Shown here: positions 1 through 7,185 of the stretch, piece after piece
Numbering within the stretch: the first letter of the stretch is position 1
How the letters are laid out: each line of letters begins with the position of its first letter
Assembly (NCBI RefSeq): GCF_042684665.1
Contig: NZ_JBHULY010000013.1
Location: 183,622 to 247,621, forward strand
DNA length: 64,000 bases
From: Jejuia rubra
GTDB taxonomy: Bacteria; Bacteroidota; Bacteroidia; Flavobacteriales; Flavobacteriaceae
Direction: 5' to 3'
Translations under genes and position numbers: made by a program
The notes under the pieces: generated by a model
Database searches by the model: none
What the model saw: only the letters and a program-made list of their open reading frames with translations
Told to the model about the DNA's origin: nothing

Positions 1-527
1 TTGCCTCAAAGACAATGTTAAAAATTGATTTCGGCGGTGGCTTAAAAGCGGACGAAGATCTGCACATTGCCTTTAATTCTGGTGCCAAACAGATTACAGG
101 TGGGAGTATTGCAGTGAAAGACCCCAAAACGTTTAGCGGTTGGATCGAAAAATATGGCAGTGAAAAAATCATTTTGGGAGCGGATAGCAATGCCGGAAAG
201 ATAGCCATTAGTGGATGGCAGGAAGATAGCAATGAAGATTTGATTCCGTTTATTAAAGGTTATCAAAAAAAAGGCATCAAATATGTCATTTGTACGGATA
301 TTTCGAAAGATGGTATGTTGGAAGGACCTGCTGTGGAATTGTACAAGGACATCATTGCCGAATGCAGTAATAAAAGCGGACAATCCATCAAATTAATTGC
401 GTCTGGAGGAATTTCAACGATTGAGGAATTGCCGATATTGAAGGAAATAGGTTGCGAGGGTGTGATTATCGGAAAGGCTATTTATGAAAATAGAATTAGC
501 CTTTATCAACTGGAAAAATTTTTATAG
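1..527 (+). CDS. hisA: Phosphoribosylformimino-AICAR ribotide isomerase HisA (5' end cut by window)
   Basis: Histidine biosynthesis step 4, an Amadori isomerisation of ProFAR to PRFAR in the cytosol. The visible C-terminal ~174 residues form the second half of a (beta/alpha)8 barrel. The phosphate-binding strand IDFGGGLK lies near the start, CTDISKDGMLEGP carries the conserved catalytic Asp of the second half, and IASGGI plus GVIIGKAIYE are the C-terminal phosphate-binding loops. The frame is open to the window edge, so the true start and the first catalytic Asp lie upstream. The gene ends 3 nt before hisF, so the two are co-transcribed. Confidence 0.95.
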   Translation, partial: ASKTMLKIDFGGGLKADEDLHIAFNSGAKQITGGSIAVKDPKTFSGWIEKYGSEKIILGADSNAGKIAISGWQEDSNEDLIPFIKGYQKKGIKYVICTDISKDGMLEGPAVELYKDIIAECSNKSGQSIKLIASGGISTIEELPILKEIGCEGVIIGKAIYENRISLYQLEKFL

Positions 528-530
528 GAC

Positions 531-1286
531 ATGTTGACAAAGCGAATTATTCCATGTTTAGATATCAAAAACGGACGCACCGTTAAGGGCGTCAATTTCG
601 TGGATTTACGAGATGCTGGAGACCCAGTGGAATTGGCAAAGCAGTACGCCGATTATGGTGCAGATGAATTGGTGTTTTTGGATATCACCGCAACACTTGA
701 AGCTCGGGCAACAACTCTTGAAATGGTATTGCATGTGGCGGAGCAGGTGAATATCCCATTCACAGTTGGGGGCGGGATTTCTTCTGTAGAACATGTGGAT
801 GCCTTATTGAAAAATGGAGCGGATAAGGTTTCGATTAATTCCTCCGCCGTTAAACGACCGGAACTGGTAAATGAATTGGCGGATAAATTCGGGAGCCAAT
901 GTGTTGTTGTGGCCATTGATGCCAAGCAGGTAGATGGTAATTGGAAAGTGCATTTAGCTGGAGGTACCATCCCAACGGAGATTGATTTGTTCGAATGGGC
1001 CAAAGAAGTTGAAGAACGCGGTGCTGGCGAGATTTTGTTCACTTCAATGAACCATGATGGTACAAAAGCAGGTTTTGCAAATAAAGCTTTAGCCAAACTA
1101 TCGGAAATATTGAACATTCCAATTATTGCCTCGGGTGGTGCGGGGAATGTACAGCATTTTGTGGACACTTTTAAAGAAGGGAAATCGGATGCCGCATTGG
1201 CCGCAAGCGTATTTCACTTTGGTGAGATTCCGATTCCAGATTTAAAGAAAGAATTAAAAGAACATAATATTGAAGTACGTATTTAG
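531..1286 (+). CDS. hisF: Imidazole glycerol phosphate synthase cyclase subunit HisF
   Basis: Cyclase half of IGP synthase: takes ammonia from HisH and converts PRFAR to IGP and AICAR. The 251 aa match the usual HisF length. Landmarks are RIIPCLDIKNGRTVKGVNF with the catalytic Asp11, VGGGISS, VVAIDAK with the second catalytic Asp near residue 130, LFTSMNHDGTK, and IIASGGAGN near the C-terminus. The start is 3 nt after the hisA stop. The partner hisH is not in the window and presumably lies upstream with the rest of the operon. An inverted repeat follows the stop. Confidence 0.97.
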   Translation: MLTKRIIPCLDIKNGRTVKGVNFVDLRDAGDPVELAKQYADYGADELVFLDITATLEARATTLEMVLHVAEQVNIPFTVGGGISSVEHVDALLKNGADKVSINSSAVKRPELVNELADKFGSQCVVVAIDAKQVDGNWKVHLAGGTIPTEIDLFEWAKEVEERGAGEILFTSMNHDGTKAGFANKALAKLSEILNIPIIASGGAGNVQHFVDTFKEGKSDAALAASVFHFGEIPIPDLKKELKEHNIEVRI

Positions 1287-1298
1287 TCAAATGCGTTC

Positions 1299-1376
1299 TG
1301 TCATTCCGCACCTGATGCGGAATCCATGTAAATCTAAATAACAATAATTAGATTCCGCGTCAGGCGCGGAATGACA
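1299..1376. repeat. Intergenic inverted repeat bounded by TGTCATTCCGC / GCGGAATGACA
   Basis: Two arms (about 1299-1324 and 1351-1376) are reverse complements over most of their length. Each arm is itself a small palindrome (TTCCGC...GCGGAA). It sits between hisF and hisIE inside an operon, so it would be transcribed as a nested hairpin. It has no T-tract, so it is not an obvious terminator. Confidence 0.8.
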
Positions 1377-1383
1377 AGAAAAT

Positions 1384-2010
1384 ATGAATAACGAAACATA
1401 TCCGGGTTTAATTTCTCCCCCTTGGGGGGAGTTAGAGGGGGCTTTAGTCCCAGCCATCATTCAAGATGCCACAACAAAGAACGTATTGATGTTGGGCTAC
1501 ATGAACGAAGAAGCATATCAAAAAACATTAGAAACCAATAAAGTGACTTTTTTCAGTAGAAGCAAACAACGCCTTTGGACAAAAGGTGAGGAAAGTGGTA
1601 ACTTTTTAAATCTGGTTGACATCAAGAATGACTGCGACAAGGATACCCTGTTAATCCAAGTTAATCCAGTTGGCCCAACCTGCCATACGGGTACGGATAC
1701 CTGCTGGAAAGAAGAAAACACCTCTAATTTTGGGTTCTTTTCAACCTTAGAGAATGTAATTGCAGAACGTGTTGCCTATAAGGACACTGCCAAATCTTAC
1801 GTAGCGAGTTTGTTTTCAAAAGGCATCAATAAAGTGGCCCAAAAAGTAGGAGAGGAGGCTGTGGAAACCGTTATTGAGGCGATGGACAACAACGACGAAT
1901 TGTTCCTATACGAATCCGCAGATTTATTGTTCCACTATTTGATGTTGCTTCAGGCCAAAGGTTTTACTTTAAAAGATATCGAGGCCGAATTAAAAGGTAG
2001 GCATAAATAA
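1384..2010 (+). CDS. hisIE: Bifunctional phosphoribosyl-AMP cyclohydrolase / phosphoribosyl-ATP pyrophosphatase HisIE
   Basis: Catalyses histidine steps 2 and 3. The N-terminal HisI domain (about residues 20-115) has LVPAIIQDATTKNVLMLGYMN and the metal-binding cysteine cluster ending CHTGTDTCW. The C-terminal HisE domain (about 120-208) has KVGEEAVETVIEA and ESADLLFHYLMLL. Odd feature: residues about 10-20 (ISPPWGELEGA) are encoded by a copy of a dispersed palindromic repeat (1414-1446) that elsewhere in this window is intergenic. It adds roughly ten residues ahead of the normal HisI start region while keeping frame. No alternative ATG/GTG/TTG lies between the repeat and the conserved core, so the repeat must be translated. 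Confidence 0.95.
   Translation: MNNETYPGLISPPWGELEGALVPAIIQDATTKNVLMLGYMNEEAYQKTLETNKVTFFSRSKQRLWTKGEESGNFLNLVDIKNDCDKDTLLIQVNPVGPTCHTGTDTCWKEENTSNFGFFSTLENVIAERVAYKDTAKSYVASLFSKGINKVAQKVGEEAVETVIEAMDNNDELFLYESADLLFHYLMLLQAKGFTLKDIEAELKGRHK
1414..1446 (+). repeat. CCCCCTTGGGGGG-type palindromic repeat inside hisIE
   Basis: A palindrome (CTCCCCCTTGGGGGGAG) is followed by a GTTAGAGGGGGCTT tail. The same palindrome-plus-tail pattern recurs at 2867-2896 and 13443-13469, and the palindrome alone at 2811-2825, all intergenic. Here it lies within the reading frame of hisIE. Confidence 0.8.
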
Positions 2011-2011
2011 A

Positions 2012-2809
2012 ATGCAATTTCAACCCAAAAAGTATTACTATCTCATACACTTCCAATATTTAGGCTATCGCTTTCACGGGTGGCAAAAGCAACCTAATTT
2101 AAAAACCCTGCACTTGATGGTGGACCGCACCTTAAATTATATCCTCGAAGGGAAATATTTTAAGACATTGGTTTCAGGAAGAACAGATGCCATGGTGTCT
2201 GCCGAAAGCGCCACGTTCGAATTGTTTTTACAGCATGAGTTGGAAGATGAGAGTGCGTTTTTAGAGTTGTTCAATTACAACTTACCACAGGATATTCGAG
2301 CCTTAAGCATCAAAGAAGTAGATGCGGAATTCAATATTATCCAGCATTCCAAAATCAAGGAATATCTCTATCTATTTACTTTTGGTGAGAAGTGCCATCC
2401 GTTTTGTGCACCCATTATGACGACCATTTTGGATGACTTGGATATCGATATCATGAAACAAGGCGCCAAACTATTTGAGGGCGAAAATTATTTATGGAGT
2501 TACTGTTACAAACCCACCGAAAATGGTATTTACACCCGAAACATCCAAAAATGTGAATTGGTGGAAAATGATGTTTACAAAGCCAACTATTTTCCCGAAA
2601 AATCCTATTTGCTAAGAGTAAAAGGCAAAGGCTTTATGCGCAATCAAATCCGTTTGATGATGGGAACGTTGATTGATTTGGGAAAAGGAAAACTAACACT
2701 TCAAGACATCAAAAACAGTCTCGTACCAGATAGTAAAATCAAGATGGATTATATTGCGCCCGCTTCTGGGTTGATTTTGAATTCAATTGAGTTTACAGGT
2801 CCATCTTAA
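2012..2809 (+). CDS. TruA-family tRNA pseudouridine synthase
   Basis: Isomerises uridine to pseudouridine in RNA; the family acts on tRNA positions 38-40. At 265 aa it has the TruA length. N-terminal YYYLIHFQYLGYRFHGWQKQ resembles the TruA opening strand, and SGRTDAMVSA carries the catalytic Asp (D59). GFMRNQIRLMMGTLIDLGKGKL matches the conserved C-terminal helix. The usual GRTDxGVHA motif is altered to GRTDAMVSA, so this looks like a divergent paralogue rather than the housekeeping enzyme, and its target site is uncertain. It starts 1 nt after the hisIE stop, so it is translationally linked to the his operon. Confidence 0.8.
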   Translation: MQFQPKKYYYLIHFQYLGYRFHGWQKQPNLKTLHLMVDRTLNYILEGKYFKTLVSGRTDAMVSAESATFELFLQHELEDESAFLELFNYNLPQDIRALSIKEVDAEFNIIQHSKIKEYLYLFTFGEKCHPFCAPIMTTILDDLDIDIMKQGAKLFEGENYLWSYCYKPTENGIYTRNIQKCELVENDVYKANYFPEKSYLLRVKGKGFMRNQIRLMMGTLIDLGKGKLTLQDIKNSLVPDSKIKMDYIAPASGLILNSIEFTGPS

Positions 2810-2810
2810 T

Positions 2811-2896
2811 CTCCCCAAAGGGGAGAAACACATTCCTAGAAAATAATTTAGAGTTAGAGTGGAATTCCTCCCCTTTGGGGAGGCTAGGAGGGGCTT
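2811..2896 (+). repeat. Two copies of the CCCCTTTGGGG palindromic repeat
   Basis: CTCCCCAAAGGGGAG at 2811-2825 directly follows the TruA-like stop. A second copy with the full tail (CTCCCCTTTGGGGAGGCTAG...GGGGCTT) lies at 2867-2896. These are the same family as the element inside hisIE and the one at 13443. Confidence 0.75.
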
Positions 2897-2911
2897 CCGT
2901 TTGAGTGGGTT

Positions 2912-3067
2912 GCGTTAGGGATAGAAGTGGCATCCTTTTGCTTTTTGAAATCGGGGATTGGAATTTTGCAAATTGTAACGATTCCTTCCCAATAGCTATC
3001 GGGATTCGCAGGAATGACAGAAAGCAAAAGATATAACGGATAGCCCGACCCTTGTGGTAACGCCCAA
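2912..3067 (+). repeat. GCGTTAGGGAT...AGCCCGACCC...TAACGCC intergenic element, copy 1
   Basis: The left end (GCGTTAGGGATAGAAGTGGC and following) and the right end (GATATAACGGATAGCCCGACCC...TAACGCC) match a reverse-oriented copy at 61671-61857 and a shorter copy at 13535-13610. The outermost GCGTTA/TAACGC bases can pair. The interior holds another palindrome (around 2987-3003, ATAGCTATCGGGA), so elements are nested. No ORF is present. This accounts for most of the 410-base gap before the Dps gene. Confidence 0.7.
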
Positions 3068-3158
3068 GTTATTCTTAAAATCCTTTAACATTTTATTGGC
3101 GTATTAACTTAAAATTATGTTAATGCCCGCGCTTAATGGTTAAACCCTGTTAAAGGGC

Positions 3159-3187
3159 TTGACAAAACTGCTATTTCCTATAAGTTG
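3159..3187 (+). promoter_or_regulatory. Possible promoter of the Dps gene
   Basis: TTGACA at 3159-3164 stands 20 nt from TATAAGTTG at 3179-3187. This approximates the Bacteroidota -33 TTG / -7 TAnnTTTG arrangement but the -7 box is imperfect. A start near 3194 would leave a leader of about 26 nt. Confidence 0.35.
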
Positions 3188-3219
3188 TTAGTGAGTTTAA
3201 TTAATAAAAAACACAAGAA

Positions 3220-3723
3220 ATGAGCTATTTAAACATGAATGATGAAGAGTTAATACCTGTGGTGGTTGAATTGAATGTTTTATTAGCGGACTACCACGTG
3301 TATTATCAAAAATTAAGAAGTAAACATTGGAACATCATCGGGAAGAATTTTTTCGATCTGCATGAGCAATTTGAAGATATGTACAATGATGCAAAAGTTA
3401 AAATCGACGAAATTGCCGAACGTGTTTTAACATTGCGTTACCACCCGATGAGTAAGTTGGAAGATTACTTAAAAACCTCGAGTATTTTAGAGGATGCACC
3501 GATGAAAACCGATGAGGATATGGTGATTGAAACCCTAAAAGACCACAAGCTACTGTTGGTGCAAATGGGGAAAGTGATCGAAAAGGCCGAGGCGATTTCT
3601 GATGAAGGTACTATCGATTTGATGGGAGCATACATACGAGAACTTGAAAAGACAAGTTGGATGCTAAATGCCTGGACGAAAAAGACTTCGGGGAGTTTAA
3701 AGGAAACTGTTGTTGAGGCTTAA
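3220..3723 (+). CDS. Dps/ferritin-like DNA-protection and iron-storage protein
   Basis: Dodecameric cytosolic ferroxidase that oxidises Fe(II) with peroxide and protects DNA during starvation or oxidative stress. At 167 aa it has the typical Dps length. RSKHWNIIGKNFFDLHEQFEDMY places the ligands His36 and His48, and the following helix KIDEIAERV gives Asp63 and Glu67, together matching the inter-subunit ferroxidase site of the family. It is probably transcribed separately from the his operon because a long repeat region lies between. A stress-related group follows (MscS channel, DUF1328 peptide). Confidence 0.92.
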   Translation: MSYLNMNDEELIPVVVELNVLLADYHVYYQKLRSKHWNIIGKNFFDLHEQFEDMYNDAKVKIDEIAERVLTLRYHPMSKLEDYLKTSSILEDAPMKTDEDMVIETLKDHKLLLVQMGKVIEKAEAISDEGTIDLMGAYIRELEKTSWMLNAWTKKTSGSLKETVVEA

Positions 3724-3772
3724 TTGCTGTATAGATTGAACCTAAGAAAACAATATTAACCTTTAAAATCGA

Positions 3773-4681
3773 ATGAAAATGAAAGAAACAATGTCTACGG
3801 CATTTAACAATTTAATAGAAAAACTTCAAGGTTGGGTAAGTGCCATAATAGAAAATATACCAAATTTAATTCTAGCCGTAGTGGTGATGGTAGCATCCTA
3901 CTTTGTGGCAAGATATACCAGAAAGCTAATTTTAAAGCTAGTTGAAAAACGGGTACCCCAAAAATCCATTGCTAACATAATTGCCAAAATTTCGGCAGTA
4001 GTTGTTGTTGTGGCGGGACTGTTTTTGGCCTTGGGAATTATGAACCTAAGTAAAATGCTAACCTCCTTATTGGCAGGTGCTGGTGTTGCAGGTTTAGCTA
4101 TTGGTTTAGCATTGCAAGGTACATTATCTAACACTTTTGCTGGTGTAGTAATTTCGTTTAGAAAACGTATACAATTAGGCAATTGGGTAGAAACCAATGG
4201 CTATTCTGGAGAGGTAATTGATGTGAATTTGAAAGAATTTGTTTTAAAAGAAGCCGATAATAATATTGTGGTGATTCCTAATAAAATGATTCTTGAAAAC
4301 CCATTGAAGAACTATTCCTTGACCACACGAATGCGAGTGTTTTTAGAGTGTGGCGTGGGCTACGAATCTGATTTGGAAGAAGTGGAGCGTTTAACCAAAG
4401 AGGTGATTGCCAATACTTTCAATCAGGTGGAAAGCCCCGAAAATGTCGAGTTTTATTATACCGAATTTGGTGATAGTTCCATTAATTATCTATGTAGATT
4501 TTGGATTGATGCCGAAAGTATGCTAGAGAAGTTAAAGGCCAAAACCAAGGCTATCATTGAGATTAAAAAAGCTTACGATAAAGCAGGAATCAATATTCCG
4601 TTCCCAATCCGCACATTGGAATTTAACAACAAGTTATCTTTTGATGATGCCGTTATGGAAAACCAATTCTCTAATAACTAG
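3773..4681 (+). CDS. MscS-family small-conductance mechanosensitive channel
   Basis: Inner-membrane heptameric channel that opens on membrane tension during hypo-osmotic shock. 302 aa. Hydrophobic segments lie at about residues 27-46, 70-92 and 100-130. The last is the Gly/Ala-rich pore helix (LAGAGVAGLAIGLALQGTLSNTFAG), followed by the beta domain (QLGNWVETNGYSGEVIDVNLKEF...VVIPN) and the C-terminal alpha/beta domain. Two in-frame ATGs (3773, 3779) and a third at 3791 could each be the start; the first is kept. It lies 49 nt after the Dps gene in the same direction. Confidence 0.92.
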   Translation: MKMKETMSTAFNNLIEKLQGWVSAIIENIPNLILAVVVMVASYFVARYTRKLILKLVEKRVPQKSIANIIAKISAVVVVVAGLFLALGIMNLSKMLTSLLAGAGVAGLAIGLALQGTLSNTFAGVVISFRKRIQLGNWVETNGYSGEVIDVNLKEFVLKEADNNIVVIPNKMILENPLKNYSLTTRMRVFLECGVGYESDLEEVERLTKEVIANTFNQVESPENVEFYYTEFGDSSINYLCRFWIDAESMLEKLKAKTKAIIEIKKAYDKAGINIPFPIRTLEFNNKLSFDDAVMENQFSNN

Positions 4682-4737
4682 AGTAGATGTATCGATTCCG
4701 ATAGATCATTAAGTTCAATTATTTAATACCAAAAACT

Positions 4738-4899
4738 ATGTTACGCTGGACGATAACATTTGTAATCATTGCATTAATTGCGGGAGTACTAGGTTTTGGT
4801 GGCATTGCAGGAGCATCTGCAGGCATTGCAAAAATATGTTTCTACATATTCATCATACTATTTGTATTCTCACTTTTGAAAGGATTACTGAAAAAATAG
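4738..4899 (+). CDS. DUF1328 (YtjA-like) two-helix membrane peptide
   Basis: A 53-residue ORF beginning MLRWTITFVIIALIAGVLGF, then GGIAGASAGIAKI, then a second hydrophobic helix ending in LLKGLLKK. This is the exact layout of the DUF1328/YtjA family: Trp4, the GFGGIAGxxAGIAK hinge and two transmembrane helices. Function is unknown; family members are small inner-membrane proteins often linked to stress conditions. It lies 56 nt after the MscS gene and 33 nt before a small lipoprotein, in the same direction, so an operon is likely. Confidence 0.88.
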   Translation: MLRWTITFVIIALIAGVLGFGGIAGASAGIAKICFYIFIILFVFSLLKGLLKK

Positions 4900-4932
4900 A
4901 AAACCATTAATTAACCATTAAAATTTAAAATC

Positions 4933-5106
4933 ATGAAAAAAGTCATATTAGCATTAGCCTTATTATTTACAGTATCAACTGCATTTACAAGCTGTAGAGA
5001 GAAGAAACCTAAAGATAAAATTGAAGAGGCAGTGGAAGAAGTAAAAGATGAAGTTGGCGATGCTGTTGAAGAAGTTGAAGATGAAATTGATGACGCTACC
5101 CACTAA
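4933..5106 (+). CDS. Small acidic lipoprotein, 57 aa
   Basis: A 57-codon ORF begins MKKVILALALLFTVSTAFTSC. The signal peptide ends in a Bacteroidota-style lipobox with Cys21 as the lipidation site. The mature part is a highly acidic Glu/Asp/Val heptad-like helix (EEAVEEVKDEVGDAVEEVEDE), probably a coiled coil anchored to a membrane. I do not recognise a named family; similarity to YtxH/apolipoprotein-like helices is only compositional. Its position between the DUF1328 peptide and a secreted protein suggests an envelope-stress operon. Confidence 0.75.
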   Translation: MKKVILALALLFTVSTAFTSCREKKPKDKIEEAVEEVKDEVGDAVEEVEDEIDDATH

Positions 5107-5155
5107 TATTAAGTCAGTCAGTTTAAAGATTAAGATAGAAGTTTAACCATTAAAA

Positions 5156-5722
5156 ATGAAAACAATGAAAAATTACATATATATGTTGGCCATATTAATT
5201 TGTGGACCAGCAATGGCTCAAGAAAAGCCAACGGAAATTATGAAAGAAACCACCGTAAAAGAAGTCAAATATAAAGACGGCGATACTACCAAAGAAGGTA
5301 AAATAAAAGTGGTTACCAAGGAAACGGCAAACGTAAAATTAGATGCGGACGATAAGCATAAGTTAAATCAAGACAGGGTGCCTGCCACCAAAAAGGTGCA
5401 GACAACAATTATGATTGACAATGATGCAGATACTGCTTACGATGTGTTGACCAAGGAAACCTACTTTATAAGCGAGGAAAAAGACTATAAGTTCAGTCCG
5501 AATAAATCAGGGTTTATGATAGCCTTAACGGATGATAAAAACGAGTTTGTTGAAATTGGAAAAGCTTGGAATACACACACTCCTGGAAGCTATATTGTAA
5601 GGGGTGAAACCTATAACGGTATTGGCTACTTTGAAGGTGATACTTTTGTGGTGGAGTACTACGATGAAACGTCTGAAAGTATTAAAACCATCAAGTATAA
5701 TAAAAAGCAAGTGGAAATGTAA
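5156..5722 (+). CDS. Secreted protein of unknown function
   Basis: 188 aa with a signal peptide ending at GPAMAQ (around residue 22; a second in-frame ATG at 5165 gives an even cleaner signal). The mature region starts with a lysine/threonine-rich stretch of short repeats (KEVKYKDGDTTKEGKIKVVTKE) followed by a compact domain with YFISEEKDYKF, SYIVRGETYNGIGYF and FVVEYYDE. No catalytic motif was seen and no family is recognised. It is last in the group with MscS, DUF1328 and the small lipoprotein, and is closed by a hairpin terminator. Confidence 0.75.
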   Translation: MKTMKNYIYMLAILICGPAMAQEKPTEIMKETTVKEVKYKDGDTTKEGKIKVVTKETANVKLDADDKHKLNQDRVPATKKVQTTIMIDNDADTAYDVLTKETYFISEEKDYKFSPNKSGFMIALTDDKNEFVEIGKAWNTHTPGSYIVRGETYNGIGYFEGDTFVVEYYDETSESIKTIKYNKKQVEM

Positions 5723-5749
5723 TACATATTTCGTGTTAAGATAATTACA

Positions 5750-5777
5750 AAGTCTCGGGGTAACCCGGGACTTTTTG
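5750..5777 (+). terminator. Rho-independent terminator after the stress/envelope group
   Basis: The stem AAGTCTCGGG / CCCGGGACTT (one G-U pair) has a short GTAA loop and is followed by a T-run. It lies 27 nt after the secreted-protein stop. Confidence 0.85.
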
Positions 5778-5811
5778 TATTTTAGAAGATATTTAATTTT
5801 AAGATTCAAAA

Positions 5812-6495
5812 ATGAGCGTCACTGTACCAAAATCCGTTTTCCCATTTTTCAAAAAACTAGAGAAAAATAACAACCGCGATTGGTTTAATGAAAACAAACC
5901 AGAGTTTAAGGCCATTGAAGCCGAAGTAAAACAGTTTTACAATGCCATTTTTGAAAATCTGAATAAGCACGACGAGATTGATAAGTTGAAAATTTTTAGA
6001 ATTTATCGCGATGTGCGTTTTTCTAAAAACAAGTTGCCTTATAAAACCCATTTCGGAGGGTCGTTTCACCGTACCAAACCACGATTAAGAGGCGGTTACT
6101 ATTTGCACATTCAGCCAAATAATGAAAGTTTTATTGCCACGGGATTTTGGGAACCTGCACCTGCGGATTTGTTGCGAATCCGAAAAGAATTTGAAATGGA
6201 CGATGCTGAAATACGGGATATTTTAGCGGATAAAAAGTTCAACTCGATTTGGGGAGAGACCTTTGTGGGAGACGAAGTGAAAACCGCGCCCAAAGGTTTT
6301 AGTAAAGAACATAAAGCGATTGATCTCATTAAAAAGAAGCAATACATCTTCACAAAAAAATATACGGATAAAGAAGTGTTGGATGCTGGTTTTTTACAAG
6401 AAGTGGATAGCTCATTTAAAGCCATCCGCCCATTTTTTGATTATATGAGCGATGTGTTAACTACGGATTTGAATGGGGTGTCTTTGATTGATTAA
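5812..6495 (+). CDS. DUF2461 domain protein (TIGR02453 family)
   Basis: 227 aa. The N-terminal FPFFKKLEKNNNRDWFNENKPEF matches the family hallmark (L.KNN.R.WF..NK..Y). FRIYRDVRFSKNKLPYKTHFGGSF and GGYYLHIQPNNESFIATGFWEP are the other conserved blocks. The function of the family is not established and the protein has no signal peptide. It is an independent gene, flanked by a terminator upstream and a convergent gene downstream. Confidence 0.9.
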   Translation: MSVTVPKSVFPFFKKLEKNNNRDWFNENKPEFKAIEAEVKQFYNAIFENLNKHDEIDKLKIFRIYRDVRFSKNKLPYKTHFGGSFHRTKPRLRGGYYLHIQPNNESFIATGFWEPAPADLLRIRKEFEMDDAEIRDILADKKFNSIWGETFVGDEVKTAPKGFSKEHKAIDLIKKKQYIFTKKYTDKEVLDAGFLQEVDSSFKAIRPFFDYMSDVLTTDLNGVSLID

Positions 6496-6508
6496 TATTT
6501 TTGTCTTT

Positions 6509-6577
6509 GACACCAATTTCGCGAATTTACGCGAATAGCTAAGACATAACAATTAGTGCTAATTAGTGAAATTCGTG
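6509..6577. repeat. Inverted repeat in convergent gap
   Basis: The ends GACACCAATTTC and GAAATTCGTGTC are complementary at 11 of 12 positions. The interior is rich in GCGAATTTACGCGAAT / AATTAGTGCTAATTAG palindromes. It lies between the two convergent genes and may work as a bidirectional terminator, although T-tracts are weak. Confidence 0.55.
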
Positions 6578-6582
6578 TCTTA

Positions 6583-6999
6583 TCAAACCACCGCCAACAA
6601 TTCAGGCCTCTCAAACATCTGAATATGACTAATCAAACGTTGCTTTACGATATTCATCATGCGTTTGTTTAATGCCGAAGAGTTTTGGATGTAAATCTCG
6701 TAATCCTCAACCGTAAACAAGCCAATAATCATTCCTTTCATGGAGTTACGCAATTTCATATCTTTTTGAACAGCGTTTTCAATATAATCTATCCGCTTTT
6801 CAATGGATAAATCATAAAATACCAATTTGTGTTTTTGGATGTAATTTTTAAACACAGCAACTAACAAATCGTTTTGAAATTTGATGATGGGGCGCAATAC
6901 CAAATTCTGAAAACGCTCGTCAGCACTCATGCTGTCATTGATGGTTGTGCTTAAAATTTCAGGTCTGATACTTTTTAGGTGGGATTGTCTTGAGTCCAT
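6583..6999 (-). CDS. Conserved cytosolic protein of unknown function, 138 aa
   Basis: The start is set at the ATG at 6999 (MDSRQSHLKSIRPEI), because the preceding 29 open codons lie in an AT-rich intergenic stretch. A polar alpha-helical protein: NDSMSADERFQNLVLRPIIKFQNDLLVAVFKNYI, then KDMKLRNSMKGMIIGLFTVEDYEIYIQNSSALNKRMMNIVKQRL. I recall similar proteins across flavobacteria, sometimes named glyoxalase, but no glyoxalase motif is visible. No membrane segment or signal peptide. Confidence 0.8.
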   Translation of the reverse strand: MDSRQSHLKSIRPEILSTTINDSMSADERFQNLVLRPIIKFQNDLLVAVFKNYIQKHKLVFYDLSIEKRIDYIENAVQKDMKLRNSMKGMIIGLFTVEDYEIYIQNSSALNKRMMNIVKQRLISHIQMFERPELLAVV

Positions 7000-7185
7000 G
7001 TGAAGTAGATTTCGACTTAAAATTATCGAAATATAAACTTGGAGTATTAACAATCCCGTTGGAGTTATTAACTGTGTTATTAACAAATGGTTAAAAAGCC
7101 TTTTGGATAAATTAGGTTAACTTGTAAGCAACTTGAAAATAAACGACGAAACACGAAAATAGAACCAACATAAAAATCTAACACA

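Noticed and set aside
6999..7086. Upstream 29-codon extension of the 138-aa unknown protein
   Set aside because: Hydrophobic extension lies in AT-rich intergenic DNA and the conserved part begins at MDSRQSHLK.
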